From Meira nashicola (taxonomy: Eukaryota > Basidiomycota > Exobasidiomycetes > Exobasidiales > Brachybasidiaceae): a DNA stretch of 64,000 bases. Under the pieces are notes generated by a model that was not told the DNA's origin, searched no databases, and worked only from the letters and a program-made list of their open reading frames with translations. The stretch covers positions 310,001 to 374,000 of the forward strand of contig BCJU01000002.1 in NCBI GenBank assembly GCA_001600355.1. Reading direction: 5' to 3'. Position numbers and translations under genes: made by a program. The first letter of the stretch is position 1. Each line of letters opens with the position of its first letter. Below are positions 19,093-28,426 of the stretch, one piece after another.

Positions 19093-20337
19093 ATGAGCGA
19101 ACAAAGCGGAAGCGGATCGATGCAAGGTGGCGGTTCAAATAGAGATGCAAGAGCTTCAAGACCAAAAGTTCAACAGTTGAGACCGACAAACAAAGCAACA
19201 GCTGCTGGACCTTCAAGTGGATCTAGTTCGATTCCATCAGCAAATATCAATGCTGGAAATGCAGGTCAACAAGAAAGTACTCCACAAGCTCCTCAAAAAG
19301 GGACAAATACAGGAACAAATGGTGTTCAACGTGCGGTTCCAAGGATTATTACAGGACAAGGATCCGGATCAAATATCTTGATTAACTCAAGACAGCGGCA
19401 AAATCCGATCGTTTCTTTAATAAAAAATGTTCCTTGGGAGTATGGAGACATTGTTCCGGACTTTCAAGTTGGCTTAACATCTTGTGTTTTATTCTTAAGC
19501 ATTCGATATCATCGATTACATCCCGAATATATCCATCAACGGATAGAAAAGTTAGGAAAGATGTACACTTTGAGAATCTTGATGATCTCTTGTGATGTTG
19601 ATCAACCTGATTCGGCAATAAAAGAATTAACAAAACTAGCACTAATAAAAGATTTAACAGTCATGGTAGGATGGTCAAATGAAGAATTAGCAAGATACTT
19701 AGAATTATACAAAAAGTATGAAAATAAATCACCAGATTTGATCAGAGAACGTATAAATGACGATTTCTTAAGTCATTATTCGGCAGCTTTACGTAACATT
19801 CGTGGTGTAAACAAGACTGATGTTCATACATTAGCAACTCATGTTGGAGCTTTTTCTGGAATAGCAAACGTTTCTTCTGAACAATTAGATCGTTGTCCTG
19901 GTTTTGGTGAAATTAAAATTGCAAACATAATTGATGCTTTTCATCAACCTTTCAGAGCAGGTCAATTGAAATCTTATCGAGAACGAAGAATGGAAAGGGA
20001 ACTTGAAGCTGCTAAAGATGATGCCTTAGAACAACTGGATCGTATACCACAACCATCTTTATCTGAAACAAATGTTCGTCGGCCAAATATACCATCTCTA
20101 GATGATGATGAGGAAGATGACATTACTCCCCCACCAATCAACAAAAATAACATTCCCGATCCTGATCGCATACGGCAGAACAACAATCAAACTGATTTGG
20201 ATCTAGAGGATGATATCGAAGATTTCGATGATATGTTGGAAGGTTTGACGGAAGAAGAAAGACTTCAACTTGCATTAGAGATGTCTATCAGTGGTGGAGG
20301 AGGAGGAGGAGGAGGAGGAGGAGGCGGAGAGAATTGA
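19093..20337 (+). CDS. RAD10: DNA repair endonuclease subunit Rad10/ERCC1
   Basis: Partner of Rad1/XPF in the structure-specific nuclease for nucleotide excision repair and single-strand annealing. The 414-residue protein has a disordered Gly/Ser/Gln-rich N-terminus (1-95). Next is the ERCC1 central domain, whose blocks include NPIVSLIKNVPWEYGDIVPD, CVLFLSIRYHRLHPEYI, LRILMISCDVDQPD and ELTKLALIKDLTVMVGWS (about 105-215). A tandem helix-hairpin-helix follows (about 240-300), with LRNIRGVNKTDVHTL and RCPGFGEIKIANIIDAF. An acidic tail ends in EEERLQLALEMS, which fits a ubiquitin-interacting motif, and then twelve glycines encoded mostly by a GGA repeat. The central domain and HhH pair are complete. 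The UIM-like tail is unusual for this family. Confidence 0.95.
   Translation: MSEQSGSGSMQGGGSNRDARASRPKVQQLRPTNKATAAGPSSGSSSIPSANINAGNAGQQESTPQAPQKGTNTGTNGVQRAVPRIITGQGSGSNILINSRQRQNPIVSLIKNVPWEYGDIVPDFQVGLTSCVLFLSIRYHRLHPEYIHQRIEKLGKMYTLRILMISCDVDQPDSAIKELTKLALIKDLTVMVGWSNEELARYLELYKKYENKSPDLIRERINDDFLSHYSAALRNIRGVNKTDVHTLATHVGAFSGIANVSSEQLDRCPGFGEIKIANIIDAFHQPFRAGQLKSYRERRMERELEAAKDDALEQLDRIPQPSLSETNVRRPNIPSLDDDEEDDITPPPINKNNIPDPDRIRQNNNQTDLDLEDDIEDFDDMLEGLTEEERLQLALEMSISGGGGGGGGGGGGEN
20296..20322 (+). repeat. (GGA)9 microsatellite in the RAD10 coding region
   Basis: Nine GGA codons in a row, part of a 12-glycine C-terminal run. Likely length-polymorphic. Confidence 0.9.
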
Positions 20338-20574
20338 TGATCTTATGTACCAATAGTTAAACACATACACACAAACACTGTATTCAAGCAATTTTTTGTC
20401 TACGTAGAGATTGACGATAAATCCAATACAAAGTACAAATAGTTCAAACAAAAGAGCAAATAAAACAGCATACGTTTTGATCAAAAGAGCAATAGCAAAA
20501 AAAGAAGAAGATTAAAAGATTGGGTATGTTGTGTGCATCTAAGTGCAAGCTTTCACAGTGATAATGCCTTCAAT

Positions 20575-21273
20575 TTAATGATGCGAATGACGAGAACCTG
20601 CTCCATGTTTGAAATGATGATGTTTGGGCGCGGAAATCTTTTGTTGCTTGTCAGCGACTGGGTTTGATTGACTGACTTGAGCAGCTGAGGCGGAAGCTGT
20701 TGTATTTGCAACGGGTAAAGGAGAATTTTTGGCTACCAAAACGTTTCCCAATGGCATTTGCGAATCTCCAGGTTTAGGTACATTTTTGTTCAAATGCAAT
20801 TTTGGATCAGCAGGCGGTCTAACCAAACCGTCCAAAGTGCACAACACTAAACCATCATATATTTGATCGCAAGAAGCAGTTGGATTATTTTCCAATAGCG
20901 TATTCACAGAGATACCATACTGACCTGCAATTGATTCACATGTATCGCTGTTTGTTGCACGATAAACCATTTGACAATCATTACCGTACCTTCCCAAACA
21001 TAGCTGTGCTCCAGGTTGTAGGTTATAACAATCTGGTCCCGATTGTGGTAAATTGAGAGCCATGATTTGATATGTGCTTGTTAAAGTTTCTTGACCAATT
21101 TTATCACACGTATCTCCTTCTTGAACGGTATAGTGACGAGTACATGCTGTGTCCAAAGAAGGAAATTGCGCTCTTGATGGTACGAAGGCCATTCCTGCCA
21201 TTAATGTCAGAGTAAATGCGGATCGTAATGCATCTCTCTTACGAAAAGATGTTGGTATAGATGATGAAGCCAT
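20575..21273 (-). CDS. Secreted LysM-domain protein (putative chitin-binding effector)
   Basis: LysM modules bind chitin or chito-oligosaccharides; secreted fungal LysM proteins shield hyphae from chitinases or hide chitin from host receptors. This 232-residue protein has an N-terminal signal anchor or peptide (LRSAFTLTLMAGMAFVPSRAQ, about residues 16-36). LysM 1 is at about 48-95 (HYTVQEGDTCDKIGQETL, MALNLPQSGPDC, LQPGAQLCL). LysM 2 is at about 102-147 (MVYRATNSDTCESIAGQY, LLENNPTASCDQIYDGLVLC). Paired cysteines fit the fungal LysM effector pattern. The tail is low-complexity and ends His-rich (APKHHHFKHGAGSRHSHH). No other enzymatic domain and no GPI signal are visible. It converges with RAD10. 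Confidence 0.88.
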   Translation of the reverse strand: MASSSIPTSFRKRDALRSAFTLTLMAGMAFVPSRAQFPSLDTACTRHYTVQEGDTCDKIGQETLTSTYQIMALNLPQSGPDCYNLQPGAQLCLGRYGNDCQMVYRATNSDTCESIAGQYGISVNTLLENNPTASCDQIYDGLVLCTLDGLVRPPADPKLHLNKNVPKPGDSQMPLGNVLVAKNSPLPVANTTASASAAQVSQSNPVADKQQKISAPKHHHFKHGAGSRHSHH

Positions 21274-22056
21274 TATATAATGTTATTTGATTGTGGGATG
21301 GCGTAACGAGCGTGTTAAAAAGTGTATGTTTTTTTCTTGAAAACGAATGTGTATTTGTCGTGATAAGTAGTGAGTCTGTGTTGTTAGTGATAGAATGAAT
21401 GCCCGATGGTGGAGACAGTGACGACCAACTTGAAACCTATGGTGGACAGTAAAAATAAAAGATGATGTGATTTCAGAGGAGATAGTCAGGAAAGGGGGTG
21501 ATGTTATGGTGATCGTACAGGTACATAACCTAATTAGGGCGGTCGGCGGTAGCGGCTACGCAATAACGCTGTTCTACAGGAGAACAATTCCGCCATGTTT
21601 GTTGTGTTTTTTTTTCTCGCGCTCTGCATACAAGATGCCTTTCTGCCAATTTTGGTTAAACCTGCAGCCGAGCAGACAAGGCACTTCGTTCTATTATTAA
21701 AGGGCGTCCAAAGCTTTTTGTCTGCATGTAGCGCGGGCGAGCTAACGCGTTCATTTCTAAGGCATAATGAATGAAGGGGACCCTAGGTGAATTTTAGACT
21801 GCTTTTGTGCTCTCCGAGCAAAGGAATCGTTCTTTAGCAGCTCCGTCCTAAAATGGGAAAAGAATATTCCTAAAATACAAATTTCACGGGTACGCATTTT
21901 AATATGCAATAATGCAGAGTCAGTAGCAATGTGTTATGTAATCGCTTGGAGTCTTTATATTCCAAAAATCCGGGGGAAGAATTGGATGAAATGATGCATA
22001 CATTGTACATACACGACTACTTCTCTTACACTGATAAACGTCTTTTTTCGGTAATC
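21274..22056. other. Divergent intergenic LysM protein / aminotransferase
   Basis: 783 bp separating the divergent starts. It contains an ACGCGT at 21745-21750 and no GCGCAGCGCA copy. The open frame extending 5' of the aminotransferase (21931-22056) begins with GTG and is not conserved. Confidence 0.5.
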
Positions 22057-23235
22057 ATGGTACGCTTTCCAGCATTTGAAGTGGAAAGATGGATGGATAC
22101 GTATGAAACAAAAGCGAAATATGACTTGGCAGAAACATGTGCACTTTCTATAAAATTACGAGAATTGATTGAATTATCTTATTTAGATGGAGAACCACCA
22201 TTAGAACAATCTGCTGTTTTTGATGGTAAGTTGGGGTATGGACATATTAATGGATCACCAAAATTACGTCAAAGGATTGCAGATTGTTATGCAACTTCAA
22301 GTAATATCACAAAGGATAATGTTCTAGTCACTCAAGGCGCTATCAGTGCTAACTTTTTATCGATAATCGGTTTAATTCAACAAGGTGATCATGCGATCGT
22401 TGTTTCGCCTTCTTATCAGCAATTGCAAGAGTTGCCTAAAACGTTTGGAGCAGATGTATCATTTTGGAAGCTAAAAGCTGAAGAGGGTTGGGAACATCGT
22501 ATCGAAGAATTAGAGAAGCTCGTTACCAAAAAGACCACTTTAGTCATCATCAATAATCCCAACAATCCAACCGGATCTGCTATTCCAACGGAAACACTTA
22601 AAGCAATTCATTCCCTCCTTAAGGAAAAAGCTCATCCAGATGCAATGATCTTATGTGATGAGGTTTATAGTCCCCTTTGGCATTCTATCCCACAAGGCCA
22701 GCAAGTGCCAGCTTCAATGTTAGACTTTGGATTTGATAACGTCTTGGTGACTGGAAGTTTATCAAAGGCGTATGCTCTTGCAGGATTGCGTGTAGGATGG
22801 ATAGCTACTCAACGTAAAGATCTCTTACAAAGATTCCTCGGTATTCGTGATTATAATATAATCTCTGTTTCTGGCGTAGATGATGAATTAGCAGCAAGAG
22901 CATTAGGTCCAAAAGCAAAAGCAAAGTTACTAGAACGCAATTTGACACTTGCCCGTACAAATCGAACAATTTTAGAGAATTGGATTGATGAAACGAAAGG
23001 TGTACATTGGATTCCTACAAAAGGTGGAAATACTGCTCTTGTTTATTTGGGAGATGGGATTAAAGATGAAGATTTTTGCGCTTCTCTTTGTGAGACTAGA
23101 GGTGTGAATATCGTTCCTGCTGGCTTATGCTTTGGACATCCAGGTTACGTGAGAATTGGGTACGTTGGTGATACACAACAATTAAAAGATGGCTTAATAC
23201 ATATTGCAGAGCATTTGGCATCATGGAAAAAATAG
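22057..23235 (+). CDS. PLP-dependent aminotransferase, fold type I (capreomycidine synthase-like group)
   Basis: Class I/II aminotransferase fold. The frame is open further 5' but starts there with GTG. I place the start at the ATG at 22057, because conservation begins with MVRFPAFEVERWMDTYETK, giving 392 residues; ATG 21991 is an alternative. PLP-binding features are all present: GYGHINGSPKLR, VTQGAISANFL, NNPNNPTGSA (Asn contacting the cofactor), LCDEVYSPL (Asp and Tyr) and SLSKAYALAGLRVGW with the Schiff-base lysine. The opening FEVERWMDTYE and AETCALSI resemble bacterial aminotransferases grouped with capreomycidine synthase, which suggests an unusual amino-acid substrate. Substrate specificity cannot be read from sequence. 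It might be an old bacterial acquisition, which only a tree could show. Confidence 0.82.
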   Translation: MVRFPAFEVERWMDTYETKAKYDLAETCALSIKLRELIELSYLDGEPPLEQSAVFDGKLGYGHINGSPKLRQRIADCYATSSNITKDNVLVTQGAISANFLSIIGLIQQGDHAIVVSPSYQQLQELPKTFGADVSFWKLKAEEGWEHRIEELEKLVTKKTTLVIINNPNNPTGSAIPTETLKAIHSLLKEKAHPDAMILCDEVYSPLWHSIPQGQQVPASMLDFGFDNVLVTGSLSKAYALAGLRVGWIATQRKDLLQRFLGIRDYNIISVSGVDDELAARALGPKAKAKLLERNLTLARTNRTILENWIDETKGVHWIPTKGGNTALVYLGDGIKDEDFCASLCETRGVNIVPAGLCFGHPGYVRIGYVGDTQQLKDGLIHIAEHLASWKK

Positions 23236-23358
23236 ATTAGAATATCAAAAATGTACAATAAATACCATACTCCAATGTATAAGCGTAATGTCTCCGCAAA
23301 GAGGAACGCGTGCATGTATTGAATCTTAATTCACTTCCACGAATACGTTGTGCTGAGA

Positions 23359-24681
23359 ATGCCGGTAAAAGTGGACGAGATGGAAACCCAATCGACACCA
23401 ACTGGCCCAATACCCTTTAAGGATGTCCAGCAAACGTATATGCTTTCCAGTCAAGCAAGGAATTGGCGATTCAGTGCTCGACAAATTGCCAAAATGCGTC
23501 AAGATGGAAATGAGACAACACAAAAGCGATTGAGAGAGATATGGCAACGAGAACGAGAATTGCCATTGATGGGAGGAGAAGAAGAGGAAGAACCAGAAGC
23601 ATCATCTTCAAAGACGCCGATTGAATTTCTGGATGTACAAGATGAAGAAGCTTTGATTGCTTATTATTTCACTCGAGTTCGTCAATTGGTAAAAGCATTT
23701 TCCTTACCCGAATTAGTCGAAGCAACGACGATCACATTCATTAAAAGGTTTTATCTTCGCAATACATGTATGGATTTCCATCCGAAACATATCGTATTAA
23801 CTTGCTTATTCTTGGCAGCAAAAGCAGAAAGTCATGCGATCCCATTACGACATTTTGCAACAAAACTTGCAGGAAAAGAACAAAATCCAAAAATAATAGC
23901 TGAAAATATTAAAACGGTTCAAGACTTGGAGTTCTTGGTCTCACAAAGCTTATCATTTGAATATACAGTTCATGGTGCTCATAGAGCTTTACATGGATTC
24001 ATGTTGGATTTTCAAACTTTACAGCCTGCTCCTAGTACGGATACGATGGCCGCTATCCTGACACCTGCAAGAGGAAATGTTCAACAATCTCGATTCACTG
24101 ATGCGGAACTTGTTTATACACCTTCACAAATCGCTTTAGCTTGCATTCATAGTTCGTGCAGCGAAGGTAAAGAAGCAGTCGAACGATACCTAGAAGCCAA
24201 GCAAAAGAGGTCAAAAGAGAATTGGCAGAGGGAGATGGATCAGAGACAAAAGTGGCGAGCGATGGAAAGACAGAAGTTAGAGAAGAAAGGAGTGAAAGAA
24301 GATGCATTGCCGAAAGCATTGAAAGAGGTTGAAGTATCACTGGAAAGCGAAGAGAGTGGAAGGATGGACAAGAAGCAAACCTTGGCTATTCTGGCAGAAA
24401 TCGAAGAGATGATTTCTTCGCATGTTGCTCAAACCAACGAAAAAGTTAAAGAAGTGGACAAGAAATTAAAGGTGTGCTCAAATCCAGAACGAATGCCAAA
24501 CAGTCGATTATCACGAAAACATGAGGAGGATAAGAAGAGTGCAATTTTGGGTAAACGCGATGCCAGTCGAGCAAAAGTATCGAGTGATGATGCTAAATTA
24601 CCAAATCCATTCATTGATGATGATGACGATGAAGATGAGATTGATAAAGGCCCCATTGCCAAAAAACCAAGAGTAGCATAA
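23359..24681 (+). CDS. CCL1: Cyclin H / Ccl1, TFIIH kinase cyclin
   Basis: Regulatory subunit of the CDK-activating kinase and TFIIH module (CDK7/Kin28-cyclin H-MAT1) that phosphorylates the RNA polymerase II tail. The open frame extends slightly upstream with GTG; the first ATG is 23359, giving 440 residues. The N-terminal helix contains the family block TYMLSSQARNWRFSARQIA. The first cyclin box (about 95-195) has EEALIAYYFTRVRQLVKAF, ATTITFIKRFYLRNTCMD, PKHIVLTCLFLAAKAE and QDLEFLVSQSLSFEY. The second box is weaker (YTPSQIALACIHSS). The C-terminal region is Lys/Glu-rich and ends in an acidic run (DDDDDEDE) and KKPRVA, a likely nuclear localisation signal. It is followed by CYS3 on the same strand. 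Confidence 0.93.
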   Translation: MPVKVDEMETQSTPTGPIPFKDVQQTYMLSSQARNWRFSARQIAKMRQDGNETTQKRLREIWQRERELPLMGGEEEEEPEASSSKTPIEFLDVQDEEALIAYYFTRVRQLVKAFSLPELVEATTITFIKRFYLRNTCMDFHPKHIVLTCLFLAAKAESHAIPLRHFATKLAGKEQNPKIIAENIKTVQDLEFLVSQSLSFEYTVHGAHRALHGFMLDFQTLQPAPSTDTMAAILTPARGNVQQSRFTDAELVYTPSQIALACIHSSCSEGKEAVERYLEAKQKRSKENWQREMDQRQKWRAMERQKLEKKGVKEDALPKALKEVEVSLESEESGRMDKKQTLAILAEIEEMISSHVAQTNEKVKEVDKKLKVCSNPERMPNSRLSRKHEEDKKSAILGKRDASRAKVSSDDAKLPNPFIDDDDDEDEIDKGPIAKKPRVA

Positions 24682-25249
24682 TGTACAACACCGCATAAAA
24701 TGATCATTTTCTTCTCTAGGATACACACGTTTGAATGTTCGTTAAAATGAGTTGCCTCCCTAACTCCATGCCTAGCACGCAATTCGTGTTAGTTTTGGCG
24801 TTATCCCCGGAAATGTAGTTTATGCTATTCTAGGCTAAAATCAAACACAACGCGCGAGAGTAAAAGGAACGGCGCCGCGGTATAATTTCCACTTTTGCTA
24901 GCAATACACTGGGTGTTTGCCGCTCGTAAAAAAAAGTTACCAATGCACCTGCATATTTTTCCCAATGACTAAACGAAAATTTCATCATTCCGGATTTAAA
25001 GTCAATTTGAGTAGTATAAATGCCATACCTCCTCTTCACTACCATTCCACGATCGATCCTTCCAGTTCAAATTCGGCGGCGGTACCTTTAGATCCGAGCG
25101 TAAAGCTGTGCATAGACATATAAATAGACAAAGTTCTTGTGTTCTTGAATTCACACTCTCTTTATCTTACTCAACATCAAGTTCACCAAGATTTTCCTTT
25201 TCATTAGAGTACTAGAGAATCAAACCTACAAACAATCAATCAATCAATC
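24682..25249. other. CYS3 promoter region
   Basis: 568 bp between cyclin H and CYS3, with a good TATA box near its end and a CAAT-repeat leader (AATCAATCAATCAATC) directly before the start codon. Confidence 0.6.
25119..25126 (+). promoter_or_regulatory. TATA box of CYS3
   Basis: TATAAATA, 124 nt before the CYS3 ATG, followed by a pyrimidine-rich leader. Confidence 0.6.
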
Positions 25250-26575
25250 ATGACGCCTGCTCCAACCGCATCAACTTCTGCCAATTCGGCAGCTAACGGA
25301 TCTCAATCAAATCACTCCGAACATGGTTTTTCAACAAAAGCTATCCATGTTGGATCTGAACCATCAGCAGAAACAGGAGCAGTAATTCCGGCAATCAGTT
25401 TAAGTACAACATTTAAACAAAAATCCGTAGGTGATTTCACATATGAATATTCACGTTCGGCAAATCCAAATCGTGATGCATTAGAACGTGCTTTAGCTGC
25501 ATTAGAAGGAGGTCGTTATGGTTTAGCATTCGCTTCTGGAAGTTCAGTAACTGCAACGATCGTTAACGCATTACCACCAAAATCTCACATCGTTAGTGTA
25601 AATGATGTGTATGGTGGTACTTATCGTTATTTCACAAAAGTTGCGACAGTAGCTCAAGGGATCACGACTACTTTTGCCGAACTTGCAAGTGCAGATTCTC
25701 AATTAGTTGAACAAAATTTACGTAAAGCAATGCGACCTGATACAAAATTGGTTTGGATCGAATCTCCTACTAATCCAACCTTGCGTTTGATCGATATTCC
25801 TTTGGTCGTCAAAGTTGCAAAATCTATCAATCCTGAAACAACCGTTGTTGTTGACTCAACATTCTTATCGCCTTGGTATCAAAATCCACTCTCTTTGGGC
25901 GCTGATATCGTTGCACATTCCATTACAAAATACATCAATGGTCATTCAGACGTCGTTATGGGTGCTTTGGTAACAAACAGTTCAGCTTGGGTAGAAAAGC
26001 TTAAATTCTTGCAAAACAGCATCGGTGGTGTTCCTTCTGCTTTTGATTCTTGGTTAGCTTTACGTGGTATCAAAACTTTGGCAGTTCGAATGCAAGAACA
26101 TGGTTCATCTGCTTTGATCATTGCAAGAGCTTTAGCAAAACATCCTGCTGTGAAAGAGGTTATTTACCCTGGTTTACCTTCTCATCCTTCTTTCCAACTT
26201 GCTCAACGTCAAATTTCTCCTAGAGCATTCCAAAAAGCTATCGCACGCGGAAAAGCAAAAGGAGATGGAATTGAAGCAGATGGTTTCCCATACGGAGGAA
26301 TGGTTACAATTCGTTTAGCTTCTGATCCACATGATGATCAACCGGCAAACAAAGTTTTGGAACGATTGCAAATCTTTACCCTTGCTGAAAGTTTGGGCGG
26401 TGTTGAAAGTTTGGTAGAACAACCAAGTAAGATGACACATGCTGCTGTTTCACAAGAAGATCGTGATATTTTGGGTATCGGTCATAACCTTATCCGTATC
26501 TCTGTCGGATTGGAAGATGTGGAAGATTTATTGGCCGATCTCGATCAAGCTTTTCATGCTGCAGGTTTGGCTTAG
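25250..26575 (+). CDS. CYS3: Cystathionine gamma-lyase
   Basis: PLP enzyme of the reverse transsulfuration route, splitting cystathionine into cysteine, ammonia and 2-oxobutyrate. 441 residues, single exon. The Cys/Met metabolism PLP family is unmistakable: GFSTKAIHVG, FTYEYSRSANPNRDALE, YGLAFASGSSVTATI, VNDVYGGTYRYF, WIESPTNPTLRLIDI, VVDSTFLSPW and HSITKYINGHSDVVMG with the Schiff-base lysine. Further on are FQNS-like FLQNSIGGVPS and ESLGGVESLVEQPSKMTHA. The N-terminal 27 residues are a Ser/Ala/Asn-rich extension. An insertion of roughly 30 residues (around RAFQKAIARGKAKGDG) precedes GGMVTIRL. Cystathionine beta-lyase or gamma-synthase are alternatives but fit less well. It converges with the RCC1 gene. 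Confidence 0.94.
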   Translation: MTPAPTASTSANSAANGSQSNHSEHGFSTKAIHVGSEPSAETGAVIPAISLSTTFKQKSVGDFTYEYSRSANPNRDALERALAALEGGRYGLAFASGSSVTATIVNALPPKSHIVSVNDVYGGTYRYFTKVATVAQGITTTFAELASADSQLVEQNLRKAMRPDTKLVWIESPTNPTLRLIDIPLVVKVAKSINPETTVVVDSTFLSPWYQNPLSLGADIVAHSITKYINGHSDVVMGALVTNSSAWVEKLKFLQNSIGGVPSAFDSWLALRGIKTLAVRMQEHGSSALIIARALAKHPAVKEVIYPGLPSHPSFQLAQRQISPRAFQKAIARGKAKGDGIEADGFPYGGMVTIRLASDPHDDQPANKVLERLQIFTLAESLGGVESLVEQPSKMTHAAVSQEDRDILGIGHNLIRISVGLEDVEDLLADLDQAFHAAGLA

Positions 26576-26671
26576 AGAAAAGAAAGGGGGAAAAGAATTT
26601 CATGCTTAATCTTGTATATCATACATAACGTATACACAATCACAATATATACGATTTTAGAGAAAGATATG

Positions 26672-28162
26672 TTACAATTGGATTTGTAGGAATGTCGTAC
26701 CACAACCAGCCCAAACGTTGACTGGCTTGGCATGTATTAGGTCTGGTCGATCTATTAAAGTTTCAGAATCCGGAGGCCAAATCTGGACAGGTGTACGTCG
26801 ATCAGCTTCATCATTTTGTGCTAAGTTACCATGCTCGTTCCAACCCCAACCTAATACTCGAGATTGTGAAGGATTGTTTGTTTCCAACAAAACTGCAACA
26901 TGTTCGCTTCCACAAGCAAGCTGTACAGAATGCTGCCCAGATCTTGCATGATCTGCATTGTCGATCGAAATTGTATGTATGCAACCCAACTCTGTTTCAT
27001 GCGTTGGCTTCGCATTACCACCTGTACCAAGCTGTCCTTTTGCATTATTTCCGCAACTTAGGATCTTTAAGTTATCATGCTTTATGAGAATTGTTCCATT
27101 CCACGTTGCCCCGAGAATGTCTGTCCCACCATCCCATTGTACTTTCTCGATCGATGGTAGAGCATTAAATGCACATTGTTCATTTCGATTCGATCCAAAG
27201 CTGAATAGATTTCCGTACTGGTTGGTCTGATCGAATCCACATGAAGCAATTGTCGAATCGATTTGCCATTCAGCCGGAACGAGAATCACAGAATGTTCTT
27301 TACCCGCTGCTAGACGGGCCAATTGCCATTGATCTCCTTTTTCATCCCTTTCACTTTGCCATCCTTGAATTATTCTTGGAAGGCAAGCCAGAGCAACTTT
27401 TCCTCGACCTTCAGTAGCGACTTCCAATTTTCCAATCTGTCCATGTCGAGAAGCTCCCCAACCGATTAACCAATGTTGATTTGGTATCGAACTCGTTTCG
27501 CTTCTAGTTGAACATAATACGATCGAATGACGTAAACCACATGCGATTGCCTCAATCTGTATTCTTGGCGTCACATTTTGTTCTTTTGAATCACAAAAAA
27601 TTCGCAGGCTGACGTTGTGTGAGCAAGTTGTTGCACCTTTGCTTCGCATATAACCTAATTGTAGAAAATCGTTGTTGACCCCAAGTACCAAAAGCAGATC
27701 ATCTTGCTTGCTTTTGCTATCTTCCAGTACAATCAAAGTCCAATCCCATCCGCATTCGACAAACTTGGGTGACCATTCGGTTCCGCTTAGTTGTTGACTG
27801 TTCACCAATAAGTCTTCAACATTCAACCTTGTAAAAGTAAGCAAAAACTTCTTGTCCTCTTTCTTTTCATCGCCCGATTTCCAGTACGTTGGACCTAGTT
27901 GACCATCTACTCCACTTCCACATACCCAAATCTGTCGTTTCTTTTCATTATCTTCCAAAATTGCTACCGTATGTGCTGCTCCACTTGAAAGTTGAATAAC
28001 TTTTGATCCTGTTGGTGGAAAAGATTGATTTTCATTTTGACTACCATTGAAAGGACAAGTTTGCCAAATATGACTATCATCGAGATGACCTAAACCTAAT
28101 TGTCCGGCAGAATTAGATCCTGCAACAAGTAAGACATTCTTGCCTTCTCTTTTACCAGTCAT
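26672..28162 (-). CDS. RCC1-repeat protein (Ats1-like)
   Basis: Beta-propeller protein built from RCC1 repeats. The open frame begins with TTG; the first ATG is at 28162, giving 496 residues (MTGKREGKNVLLVAGSNSAG). RCC1 blades show as GSNSAGQLGLGHLDD, VWVCGSGVDGQLGP-like WVCGSGVDGQLGP, GWGASRHGQIGKL, FSFGSNRNEQCAFN, ILSCGNNAKGQLGTGG and VLGWGWNEHGNLAQ. Each is linked to a LACGSEHV-type core. The start AGSNSAGQLGLGH resembles yeast Ats1, which works with the diphthamide and tRNA wobble-uridine modification factor Kti11. It could equally be another RCC1 protein; the Ran-GEF itself is less likely because the opening residues and N-terminal nuclear signal are absent. Role is inference. Confidence 0.8.
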   Translation of the reverse strand: MTGKREGKNVLLVAGSNSAGQLGLGHLDDSHIWQTCPFNGSQNENQSFPPTGSKVIQLSSGAAHTVAILEDNEKKRQIWVCGSGVDGQLGPTYWKSGDEKKEDKKFLLTFTRLNVEDLLVNSQQLSGTEWSPKFVECGWDWTLIVLEDSKSKQDDLLLVLGVNNDFLQLGYMRSKGATTCSHNVSLRIFCDSKEQNVTPRIQIEAIACGLRHSIVLCSTRSETSSIPNQHWLIGWGASRHGQIGKLEVATEGRGKVALACLPRIIQGWQSERDEKGDQWQLARLAAGKEHSVILVPAEWQIDSTIASCGFDQTNQYGNLFSFGSNRNEQCAFNALPSIEKVQWDGGTDILGATWNGTILIKHDNLKILSCGNNAKGQLGTGGNAKPTHETELGCIHTISIDNADHARSGQHSVQLACGSEHVAVLLETNNPSQSRVLGWGWNEHGNLAQNDEADRRTPVQIWPPDSETLIDRPDLIHAKPVNVWAGCGTTFLQIQL

Positions 28163-28426
28163 ATATGGCAAACATCATCGTAAAGAGTCAAGGTGTTATT
28201 CGAGCTCCACTTGTGTTCTTTTATTCATACACGCGTGACAGCTGTTTTTAAGTTTGTGCATGCATAAAATTAAGGTTGGTACAGATGATAATAGACAATG
28301 CAAATAATCATCAAAATGATAGGGAAAAAGAAACGTCCAGATGTAGCATTGCAAACAGATTGTGAGAATGGAAAGGGTATTATATAGTACAACGATATTT
28401 CATCGTTCGTAATTCTTGATTTTCTC

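Noticed and set aside
21931..22056. 5' extension of the aminotransferase frame
   Set aside because: It begins with GTG, contains no conserved block, and the family N-terminus starts at ATG 22057.
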